NCBI GenBank assembly: GCA_022790905.1
Contig: JAAVYC010000151.1
Location: forward strand, 1 to 5,159
Length of the DNA: 5,159 bases
Reading direction: 5' to 3'
Origin: Lachnospiraceae bacterium
GTDB taxonomy: Bacteria; Bacillota; Clostridia; Lachnospirales; Lachnospiraceae
The translations under genes were made by a program, and so were the position numbers. The notes below the pieces were generated by a model, which was given only the letters and a program-made list of their open reading frames with translations, was not told the origin of the DNA and ran no database searches. Positions 1-5,156 of this stretch are shown piece by piece. Every line of letters starts with the position of its first letter. Within the stretch, counting starts at the first letter, position 1.

Positions 1-1
1 G

Positions 2-274
2 GAATATTACAGCGAGACTCTGGACGAGCTTGAAAAAAGGAATGTAAATGTTGGATCCAAATTATTAGAAGAAAAAAATAGACCGTCTTTATTGGCGATG
101 GTAGCCTATTCTTATAAGGAAGATTTGGATCTAGATGAGTGGTTTGCCTGGTATGTACAGGAAAACAGCACTTATATGGCAGATCAAAAAAAGAATTATC
201 TATATATGAAGAAGGATTTTGAAAAATTCTGTATCACAGTAAACGAAAAGCAGGGAAAATATAAGGAGAAATAG
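2..274 (+). CDS. Hypothetical protein, C-terminal part only (5' end outside window)
   Basis: The reading frame is open from the left edge to a TAG at 272-274, so at least 90 residues of a longer protein are visible. A TTG at 92 could be a start, but it has no ribosome site and the frame continues upstream without a stop, so I treat this as a 3' fragment. The visible part is charged and probably helical. It contains an aromatic/acidic stretch (EDLDLDEWFAWYVQEN) and a very lysine-rich end, and shows no membrane segment or recognisable catalytic motif. The stop is 2 bases upstream of the next gene's ATG, and that gene's Shine-Dalgarno lies inside this gene's last codons, so the two are probably translated together. 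I do not recognise the family. The neighbour suggests a mobile-element or phage context. Confidence 0.6.
   Translation, partial: EYYSETLDELEKRNVNVGSKLLEEKNRPSLLAMVAYSYKEDLDLDEWFAWYVQENSTYMADQKKNYLYMKKDFEKFCITVNEKQGKYKEK
263..268 (+). promoter_or_regulatory. Ribosome binding site deciding the start at 277
   Basis: AAGGAGA-type Shine-Dalgarno inside the last codons of the upstream gene. Its core AGGAGA ends 8 bases before ATG 277 and only 5 before the alternative GTG at 274. Spacing and codon preference both favour ATG 277. Confidence 0.6.
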
Positions 275-276
275 TG

Positions 277-570
277 ATGTCGGCAGACAATGGGATCTAT
301 ATTTTGATGACAAAGGATCAACAGATCAGAGTGCTTCACGCAAAAGCAATCGAAAATATTTTTGATACGGATGGCAATTACATATCGAAACAGGTAAAAA
401 AATACTTTTTAGAATGTCCTTATACCAGAGATATGAACAGAGCAAATAGAATTGCACAAAAAATGTATCGAAGTTTATCAGCCTGTGAATACGGAATTAC
501 AATCTTGCCGTATTATGATAAAACATGGGGGCAGATCATGGGGGAAGACGAAAAAGAGTATCCAAAATAA
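277..570 (+). CDS. Small phage-associated hypothetical protein (SADNGIYI type)
   Basis: A 97-residue soluble protein starting at ATG 277 behind an AGGAGA ribosome site. The frame can be extended one codon to GTG 274, but the spacing is worse. It opens with MSADNGIYIL, followed by a segment about reading HAKAIENIF, a central basic helix (RANRIAQKMYRSL) and CEYGITIL near the C-terminus. From memory, small proteins of phages and integrated elements share this pattern: SADNGIYI at the N-terminus, an H-A-x-AIEN motif, and a late EYGI strand. Their function is unknown to me. There is no signal peptide, membrane segment or DNA-binding motif that I can identify. It sits immediately after another unrecognised gene, with coupled translation. 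The 3' end is followed by AT-rich DNA without a convincing terminator. The gene itself is secure; the phage-family link is a recollection. Confidence 0.7.
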   Translation: MSADNGIYILMTKDQQIRVLHAKAIENIFDTDGNYISKQVKKYFLECPYTRDMNRANRIAQKMYRSLSACEYGITILPYYDKTWGQIMGEDEKEYPK

Positions 571-744
571 ATTAAAAAGCGTTTATTCTAAATGGCAAGG
601 TCGTGTTGGATTTGGATTAAAAAAGTAGACGCAAGGAGTGGAAACCTGTTACAATAAAGATCACATAAAATTTGAAAACGAAGGAGCCTTTAACTGACTT
701 TCATGGGAAATACAAAAGGACACTTAAAAGAATAGGGAAGAGGA
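571..744 (+). other. Intergenic region upstream of galM, no clear gene
   Basis: No frame here gives a convincing protein. There are only very short ORFs, for example ATG 703 to TAG 733-735 (10 residues) and a TTG-started frame at 672 to about 755 (27 residues). Neither has a well-placed ribosome site. An AT-only inverted repeat (AATAAA 566-571, TTTATT 582-587) lies just after the stop of the upstream gene but is too weak to call a terminator. The best promoter-like pair is TAGACG 626-631 and TACAAT 650-655, 18 bases apart. The -10 is good and the -35 poor, so this is only a candidate galM promoter. Confidence 0.4.
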
Positions 745-786
745 ATGGTATTTAGAGAAAGCGGCAAGGTAGCAGAGAATGGGTAG
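745..786 (+). CDS. Possible 13-residue leader ORF before galM
   Basis: ATG 745 follows an AGGG-AAGAGG purine stretch at 734-743 and encodes MVFRESGKVAENG before a TAG at 784-786. The ORF is in the same frame as galM, and its stop directly abuts a GTG (787) of the galM frame. Ribosomes finishing it could restart on galM, which has only a modest ribosome site of its own. Equally, the ORF may be chance. The peptide has no recognisable attenuation-type codon run. Confidence 0.2.
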   Translation: MVFRESGKVAENG

Positions 787-790
787 GTGG
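785..790 (+). promoter_or_regulatory. Ribosome binding site deciding the galM start
   Basis: AGGTGG lies 5 bases before ATG 796. The alternative starts GTG 787 and ATG 808 lack a ribosome site at a usable distance. ATG 808 would start closer to the usual family N-terminus (MEFG), so it remains a second choice. Confidence 0.45.
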
Positions 791-795
791 ATATC

Positions 796-1845
796 ATGTT
801 GCACAGAATGGAATTTGGAGTAACAAAAGACGGGGAAAAAGCGAGCAGGTTTTTGCTGGAAAATGGTAATGGAGTGAGTGTTGAGGTATCTGATTTTGGA
901 GCGTTGGTGTTATCAATTCTTGTTCCAGACAGGCAGGGTAAAAAAAGGGATGTGGTACTCGGCTATGGCACTTTAATGGATTATTATAATAATGAGGCTG
1001 CTTTTGGGGCATATATTGGCAGGAATGCCAATCGTATTGCAGGGACAAAAGTGACTATAGAAGGCAGCGAATATCTCTTAGATGCAAATGATAATGAAAA
1101 TAATCTCCACAGCGGTTTTAACAGGTCACATGATAAGTTTTACCAGTCAAAAACCGGACAAAATGCGGAAGGAGACTTTGTGGAATTTCGGCGGAACAGT
1201 CCGCACATGGAGCAGGGATTTCCGGGTGCCTTGGAGCAAAAAATCAGATATACGCTTACAGACAAAAATGAATTTGTGATAGACTATGAAATAGTAAGTG
1301 ACAGGACTACTGTAGTAAATCCCACAAATCACAGTTATTTTAATTTAGACGGGCATGAGAGCGGTACGGTCTTGCGGCATGATATGAAAATATATTCAGA
1401 TGAAATGCTTGAGATTAACGAAGATATGATTCCAACAGGCAGGATTCTTGGTGTGGCAGATACACCGTTTGATTTTCGGCAAAAAAAACAGATCGGAAAA
1501 GACATTGATGCGGAGCATCTTTTGCTGAGAATTGCTAGGGGGTATGATCACAGTTATGTGTTTGCGAATGACAGGAAGTTAAAAAAAGTCGCAAAATTGT
1601 ATGGTGCAAATAGTGGCATTATGATGGAAGTATTTTCTGATTTATGCGGTTTGCAAGTTTATACGGGCAATTTTTTAAATGGTCAGAAAGGGAAGGACGG
1701 GGCCGTATATGAACAGCGAAGCGGTGTATGTTTTGAAACGCAGTTTTATCCAAATTCCTGCAAAGAACCCAAATTTCCAAGCAGTGTACTGCCAGCCCAT
1801 GAAGTGTTTAAGTCCAAGACTGTATATCAGTTTCACACACAGTGA
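796..1845 (+). CDS. galM: Aldose 1-epimerase (galactose mutarotase)
   Basis: Cytosolic enzyme interconverting the alpha and beta anomers of galactose (and glucose), which supplies alpha-galactose to galactokinase in the Leloir pathway. The 349 residues from ATG 796 match the family's usual 340-350. Visible motifs in order: the YIGRNANRI block (73-81); NNLHSG with His105; NPTNHSYFNL with His179, the expected general acid; PTGRILGV and PFDFR (213-228); GYDHSYVF with Asp251; and FETQFYPNS with Glu314, the expected general base. The known catalytic set (two His, Asp, Glu) is therefore complete, and the enzyme should be active. There is no signal peptide. The start was chosen for AGGTGG at 785-790; GTG 787 (+3 residues) and ATG 808 (-4 residues) are alternatives. 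It lies 214 bases upstream of mglB on the same strand, fitting a galactose-uptake locus, though the gap suggests mglB also has its own promoter. Arginine codons are almost all AGG/AGA/CGG (17 of 18), unlike mglB, which points to modest expression. Confidence 0.93.
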   Translation: MLHRMEFGVTKDGEKASRFLLENGNGVSVEVSDFGALVLSILVPDRQGKKRDVVLGYGTLMDYYNNEAAFGAYIGRNANRIAGTKVTIEGSEYLLDANDNENNLHSGFNRSHDKFYQSKTGQNAEGDFVEFRRNSPHMEQGFPGALEQKIRYTLTDKNEFVIDYEIVSDRTTVVNPTNHSYFNLDGHESGTVLRHDMKIYSDEMLEINEDMIPTGRILGVADTPFDFRQKKQIGKDIDAEHLLLRIARGYDHSYVFANDRKLKKVAKLYGANSGIMMEVFSDLCGLQVYTGNFLNGQKGKDGAVYEQRSGVCFETQFYPNSCKEPKFPSSVLPAHEVFKSKTVYQFHTQ

Positions 1846-1993
1846 AAAGATCATTCAAAATAACCATTAAATTAGGAAGAATTGGAAAAAAATTATAAAA
1901 AATTCATAAAAAATCTTAAAATTTTCAATGTGAAACAAAAAATATTCTATGTTTTCTTTCTCTCTCATTAGATATACTGGCAATATCAATAAA
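1846..1993 (+). promoter_or_regulatory. AT-rich control region with possible mglB promoter
   Basis: No gene. Positions 1864-1950 are extremely A/T-rich with several A-runs of five to seven, then a pyrimidine tract (1951-1967). TATACT at 1973-1978 is a good -10 candidate (5 of 6 to TATAAT), but no decent -35 sits 16-18 bases upstream. If the promoter is real it may depend on the A-tracts or on an activator. I see no stem plus U-run that would terminate galM, so readthrough from galM into mglB is possible. ATGTGAAA occurs at 1928-1935 and again at 1998-2005, on either side of the candidate -10. Confidence 0.35.
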
Positions 1994-2034
1994 GAACATG
2001 TGAAATATAAACAATGTTTAGCGTCAACATGTTC
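1994..2034 (+). promoter_or_regulatory. Inverted repeats in the mglB leader, candidate operator
   Basis: GAACATGT (1994-2001) is repeated in inverted form as ACATGTTC (2027-2034). Nested inside is a 17-base imperfect palindrome at 2014-2030 with perfect 5-base arms, ATGTT and AACAT, around TAGCGTC (6 of 8 pairs match about the central C). It sits just downstream of the candidate -10 and 10 bases upstream of the mglB ribosome site (AAGGGAG 2044-2050). That position suits a repressor operator or a 5' leader structure. It does not match the standard CcpA site well (TG-N-AA-N-CG spacing is off). The regulator is not in the window. Confidence 0.35.
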
Positions 2035-2059
2035 AATGCGAAGAAGGGAGAAGTAAAAT

Positions 2060-3352
2060 ATGAAGAAAAAAATACTTGGTATTACAATGGCGCTGGTGCT
2101 TGGACTTTCACTTGCAGCCTGTGGATCAAAGGACGGAGGCTCCTCAGACGGAGGTTCGAGTAAGAAATCAGAAGACGGAGGTTCCTCTAACGTAGCAAAT
2201 AAGGATAAACCTTTAGTATGGTTTAACCGTCAGCCTTCCAACAGTTCCACCGGTGAACTGGATAAGGCAGCTCTTTCCTACAATAAAGATACTTATTATG
2301 TAGGATTTGATGCAAATCAGGGTGCTGATCTTCAGGGAACGATGATCAAGGAATATATTGAGAAAAACATTGACAAGATTGATCGCGATGGCGACGGAGT
2401 GATCGGTTACGTTCTCGCTATTGGAGATATTGGACACAATGATTCCATCGCACGTACAAGAGGCGTCCGCAAAGCTATGGGCACAGGAGTTGAAAAGGAC
2501 GGAGAAATCAACAGTGAGCCGGTAGGTACGAATGTGGACGGAAAAGCTACCGCTGTAAAAGATGGTACGCTGGAGATTGGAGGAAAGAAATATACAGTTC
2601 GCGAACTGGCTTCTCAGGAGATGAAGAACTCCGCCGGAGCAACATGGGATGCCGCTACGGCAGGAAATGCCATCGGCACATGGTCCTCTTCTTTTGGTAA
2701 AAAAATTGATATTGTAGCATCCAATAACGATGGACTGGGAATGTCGATGTTCAATGCATGGTCTAAGGATAATAAAGTTCCTACATTTGGATATGATGCA
2801 AATAGTGATGCCGTTGCTGCTATCGCAGAAGGATATGGCGGAACGATCAGTCAGCATGCAGACGTACAGGCATATCTGACTCTCCGTGTTCTCCGTAACG
2901 CGTTAGACGGTGTGGATATTGACACTGGAATCGGTACGGCAGACGATGCAGGAAACGTTTTGACAGACGATGTATATACATATAACGAAGAGGAGCGTTC
3001 CTATTACGCGCTGAATGTCGCAGTAACAGCTGAAAATTATCAGGATTTTACAGACTCAACGAAAATATATGAGCCAGTATCCAAACAGCTTGATGAGAGC
3101 AAGAGCGCAAAGAAGAAAGTATGGCTGAATATTTATAATGCATCAGATAATTTCCTGAGTTCTACTTATCAGCCGCTTCTTAAGAATTATGATGATCTTC
3201 TCAACCTTGAGGTTGACTACATCGGTGGTGACGGACAGACTGAGTCGAATATTACAAACCGTCTTGGAAATCCAAGCCAGTACGATGCCTTTGCCATCAA
3301 TATGGTTAAGACAGATAACGCAGCTTCCTATACAGCGCTGTTAAATAAGTAA
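2060..3352 (+). CDS. mglB: Galactose/glucose ABC transporter substrate-binding lipoprotein, apparently circularly permuted
   Basis: Extracellular lipid-anchored receptor that binds galactose/glucose and hands it to the Mgl importer. Start: ATG 2060 with AAGGGAG 9 bases upstream. Residues 1-20 form a lipoprotein signal ending in the lipobox LAAC, with Cys21 lipidated. Residues 22-50 are a Gly/Ser/acidic tether. The body reads out of family order. Residues 51-332 correspond to E. coli mature residues about 86 to the C-terminus: PLVWFNRQPS matches VPVVFFNKEPS, and the late ENYQDF matches the terminal DNLAEF. Then comes a charged linker (about 333-353). Residues 354-430 (WLNIYNASDNFLSS to YTALLNK) correspond to the normal N-terminus (IGVTIYKYDDNFMS onward). 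Sugar contacts placed by this alignment: Asn56, His126, Asp128, Arg132, Trp196, Asn223, Asp246, Asp363, Phe365. An EF-hand-like calcium loop, DRDGDGVIG (108-116), is retained with Asp217 in place of the distal Glu. An extra segment of about 39 residues lies between Arg132 and Trp196. At 430 residues it is longer than E. coli's 332-residue precursor. Codons look optimised: 9 of 10 Arg are CGT/CGC. Family assignment is firm; the permutation rests on by-eye alignment. Confidence 0.93.
   Translation: MKKKILGITMALVLGLSLAACGSKDGGSSDGGSSKKSEDGGSSNVANKDKPLVWFNRQPSNSSTGELDKAALSYNKDTYYVGFDANQGADLQGTMIKEYIEKNIDKIDRDGDGVIGYVLAIGDIGHNDSIARTRGVRKAMGTGVEKDGEINSEPVGTNVDGKATAVKDGTLEIGGKKYTVRELASQEMKNSAGATWDAATAGNAIGTWSSSFGKKIDIVASNNDGLGMSMFNAWSKDNKVPTFGYDANSDAVAAIAEGYGGTISQHADVQAYLTLRVLRNALDGVDIDTGIGTADDAGNVLTDDVYTYNEEERSYYALNVAVTAENYQDFTDSTKIYEPVSKQLDESKSAKKKVWLNIYNASDNFLSSTYQPLLKNYDDLLNLEVDYIGGDGQTESNITNRLGNPSQYDAFAINMVKTDNAASYTALLNK
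2132..2188 (+). repeat. DGGSS repeats in the MglB membrane tether
   Basis: Residues 25-29, 30-34 and 39-43 each read DGGSS; the first two are adjacent and the third follows KKSE. At DNA level each unit starts GACGGAGG, and the following codons vary. This is a flexible acidic spacer between lipidated Cys21 and the folded domain. Such low-complexity tethers are common in Gram-positive binding lipoproteins. Confidence 0.75.
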
Positions 3353-3382
3353 TTCCATTTGGAATGTGAAGAAGATTGCCAG

Positions 3383-3407
3383 TTCTGGTTAAATTTTCTA
3401 ACCAGAA
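3383..3407 (+). other. Intercistronic hairpin 1 after mglB
   Basis: TTCTGGTTA pairs perfectly with TAACCAGAA (9 base pairs) around a 7-base loop, AATTTTC, about 30 bases after the mglB stop. No U-run follows, so it is not an intrinsic terminator. A likely role is protecting the 3' end of mglB mRNA. A smaller stem (ATTCC/GGAAT, 3352-3365) overlaps the last base of the stop codon. Confidence 0.6.
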
Positions 3408-3411
3408 TAGC

Positions 3412-3436
3412 ACAACAGATACCTGATATTTGTTGT
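3412..3436 (+). other. Intercistronic hairpin 2 after mglB
   Basis: ACAACAGATA (3412-3421) pairs with TATTTGTTGT (3427-3436), 10 pairs including one G-U, around the loop CCTGA. It begins 4 bases after hairpin 1 and lacks a U-run. With hairpin 1 and the terminator that follows, it forms a series of three stems. Confidence 0.55.
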
Positions 3437-3449
3437 ATCGGTTGATTTT

Positions 3450-3489
3450 GAACTCTGCAAAGCGCCGGTTTTGCAGAGTTCTCTTCTTT
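3450..3489 (+). terminator. Rho-independent-type terminator between mglB and mglA
   Basis: GAACTCTGCAAA (3450-3461) pairs perfectly with TTTGCAGAGTTC (3470-3481), 12 base pairs. It is extended inside by G-U and C-G pairs around the loop GCCG. The pyrimidine-rich TCTTCTTT (3482-3489 region) follows, U-rich but interrupted by C. It lies about 100 bases after mglB and about 160 before mglA. The likely effect is that most transcripts end here, giving an excess of binding protein over ATPase, with partial readthrough into mglA. I found no convincing separate mglA promoter. Confidence 0.7.
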
Positions 3490-3494
3490 AGTTA

Positions 3495-3559
3495 GTCAAT
3501 AACCCTGCTGCAAGCAGCGGAGCATGAAATTTGATTCGCCCCAAGGGCGGGGTATTGAC
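3495..3559. repeat. GC-rich palindromic intergenic element, module 1
   Basis: The ends GTCAATA (3495-3501) and TATTGAC (3553-3559) are perfect inverted repeats, with CCC/GGG continuing inward after one mismatch. Inside lie two small hairpins: CTGCTG-CAAG-CAGCGG (3505-3520, one G-U) and CGCCC-CAA-GGGCG (3537-3549). The whole folds like a three-way junction. It is visibly GC-richer than the flanks and non-coding. Modular palindromes like this resemble REP/BIME- or MITE-type dispersed repeats, and I have an impression of similar elements in other Lachnospiraceae, which I cannot verify here. A structured RNA is the alternative. Confidence 0.6.
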
Positions 3560-3617
3560 CCTCGCAGCATTCGCCAAATGTTCGCAAGGGCGCGGCACTT
3601 GGCTCATTGCTCGCGGG
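3559..3617. repeat. GC-rich palindromic intergenic element, module 2
   Basis: Directly abuts module 1. Imperfect outer arms CCCTCGCAGCA (3559-3569) and TGCTCGCGGG (3608-3617) enclose GCCAA (3573-3577) paired with TTGGC (3599-3603), and an inner CGC-AAGG-GCG (3583-3592). CAAGGGCG followed by N then GG occurs in both modules (3542-3552 and 3585-3595), hinting that they are related. It ends 20 bases before the mglA ribosome site, after a short A-tract (3621-3625). Confidence 0.5.
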
Positions 3618-3647
3618 AATAAAAAGGTGCGTGAATGGAGGTAGATT

Positions 3648-5156
3648 ATGACGGATAAAAAAGATGATATTGTCCTGTCGATAAGAGGTATGAGCAAATC
3701 ATTTGGTCGGAACAGGGTACTGGATCGTATCAATCTGGATGTAAGGGCCGGCACGGTCATGGGATTGATGGGAGAGAACGGCGCGGGCAAATCAACGATG
3801 ATGAAATGTCTTTTTGGAACATATCAGAAAGATGAGGGTGAGATTTTTCTGGATGGCAAAGAGGTGAATTTTTCCGGGCCAAAGGATGCTCTTGAAAATG
3901 GGATCGCAATGGTGCATCAGGAACTGAATCAATGCTTAGAAAGAAATGTGATCGATAATTTGTTTTTAGGGCGTTATCCCGTGAACTCTGTGGGCGTGAT
4001 AGATGAGGGAAAGATGAAGAAAGAGGCTGCTGAACTTTTCAGAAGCCTGGGAATGACCGTTAATCTTACGCAGCCTATGCGGAATATGTCTGTGTCTCAG
4101 AGACAGATGTGTGAGATTGCCAAAGCAATTTCTTATCATTCCAGAGTTATTGTTTTGGACGAACCTACTTCTTCTCTCACCGTACAGGAAGTAGAAAAGC
4201 TCTTTCAAATGATGCGGATGTTAAAGAGCCAGGGGATATCCATTGTCTATATTTCACATAAGATGGACGAAATATTTGAAATATGCGATGAGATATCGGT
4301 TCTTCGGGACGGAAACTTGGTTATGACAAAAAAGAGTGAAGATACGGATATGAACGAGCTGATCGCGGCCATGGTAGGACGTTCACTGGAGAATCGTTTT
4401 CCGCCGGTTGATAATACGCCTGGAGAAGCTGTTTTGTCTGTGCGCAATTTGTCCACAAAATTTGAACCTTATCTGCAAGACATTACTTTTGATGTAAAAA
4501 AAGGGGAGATATTTGGACTGTATGGACTGGTGGGAGCCGGCCGGACAGAGCTTCTCGAAACGATATTTGGCGTGCGGACCAGGGCGGCCGGACGTGTTTA
4601 TTTTAATGGTGAGCTAATGAATTTCAATAGCGCAAAAGATGCCATGGATCATGGTTTTGCCATGATTACAGAAGAGCGAAAAGCAAATGGTCTTTTCCTG
4701 AAAGGGAATCTTATCTTTAATACAACGATTGCCAATCTCAAACAATACAAATCAGGGATGGCGCTTTCGCATGCAAAAATGGTCAGAGCCACGTCAGAAG
4801 AGATTGATATTATGCATACCAAATGTATGGGACCGGAGGATATGATCTCGAATCTATCGGGCGGAAATCAACAGAAAGTGATCATGGGAAAATGGCTGGA
4901 ACGCGATCCTGAGGTATTTATGATGGACGAACCTACCAGAGGAATAGACGTCGGTGCCAAGTATGAAATTTATGATCTGATTATAAATATGGCAAAGAGA
5001 GGAAAGACGATTATTGTTGTGTCTTCTGAGATGCCAGAGATTCTTGGTATCACGAACCGTATCGGGGTAATGTCAAATGGTCGGCTCTCAGGTATTGTAG
5101 ATACAAAGGAGACAGATCAGGAAGAGCTTTTAAAACTCAGTGCAAAATACCTATAG
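3648..5156 (+). CDS. mglA: Galactose/methyl-galactoside ABC transporter, double ATP-binding subunit
   Basis: Cytoplasmic ATPase powering galactose/glucose import, expected to pair with MglB and an MglC-type permease beyond the right edge. At 502 residues it matches the family (E. coli MglA 506). Start: ATG 3648 behind GGAGG (3637-3641), 6 bases spacing. Domain 1: Walker A GENGAGKST (42-50), Q-loop Gln91, degenerate signature MSVSQRQ (147-153), Walker B VIVLDEPT (167-174), switch His204 in YISHKMDE. Domain 2: Walker A changed to GLVGAGRT (293-300, Arg299 replacing Lys), canonical signature LSGGNQQK (403-410), Walker B FMMDEPTRGID (424-434), and Ser460 where the switch His would be. This asymmetry is normal for the RbsA/XylG/MglA class: each composite ATP site mixes one good and one degenerate set. 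MVGRSLENRFP, ISHKMDEIF and the end SGIVDTKETDQEELLKLSAKYL follow E. coli MglA closely, supporting Mgl over ribose or xylose. Tandem stops TAG-TAA (5154-5159) end the frame. Confidence 0.95.
   Translation: MTDKKDDIVLSIRGMSKSFGRNRVLDRINLDVRAGTVMGLMGENGAGKSTMMKCLFGTYQKDEGEIFLDGKEVNFSGPKDALENGIAMVHQELNQCLERNVIDNLFLGRYPVNSVGVIDEGKMKKEAAELFRSLGMTVNLTQPMRNMSVSQRQMCEIAKAISYHSRVIVLDEPTSSLTVQEVEKLFQMMRMLKSQGISIVYISHKMDEIFEICDEISVLRDGNLVMTKKSEDTDMNELIAAMVGRSLENRFPPVDNTPGEAVLSVRNLSTKFEPYLQDITFDVKKGEIFGLYGLVGAGRTELLETIFGVRTRAAGRVYFNGELMNFNSAKDAMDHGFAMITEERKANGLFLKGNLIFNTTIANLKQYKSGMALSHAKMVRATSEEIDIMHTKCMGPEDMISNLSGGNQQKVIMGKWLERDPEVFMMDEPTRGIDVGAKYEIYDLIINMAKRGKTIIVVSSEMPEILGITNRIGVMSNGRLSGIVDTKETDQEELLKLSAKYL

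Noticed and set aside
2001..2015. CcpA catabolite (cre) site in the mglB leader
   Set aside because: TGTGAAATATAAACA and the nearby TGTTTAGCGTCAACA have suggestive ends, but neither keeps the TG-N-AA-N-CG core spacing.
2014..2160. Forward ORF starting ATG 2014 and overlapping the mglB signal peptide region
   Set aside because: Different frame from mglB, no ribosome site before it, and the product becomes an arginine-rich shadow of the DGGSS repeat.
2213..2857. 214-codon open frame on the minus strand inside mglB
   Set aside because: It lies wholly antisense to a gene with clear family motifs. The translation is Ser/Cys/Ile-rich without domain features, and it has no ribosome site or spacing of its own. 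It is explained by mglB codon bias leaving few antisense stops.
3555..3583. TTGACC as a -35 for an mglA promoter
   Set aside because: The hexamer matches well but is part of the palindrome arm, and the sequence 17 bases downstream (ATGTTC) is a poor -10.
3488..3790. Minus-strand frame spanning the palindromic element and the start of mglA
   Set aside because: It covers a GC-rich structured non-coding block and the antisense of conserved MglA sequence. The translated protein has no family features.
4524..4550. Arg in place of the Walker A Lys in the second MglA domain as a disabling mutation
   Set aside because: Loss of this Lys and of the switch His in the second domain is usual in the MglA/RbsA class, so it is not a defect.
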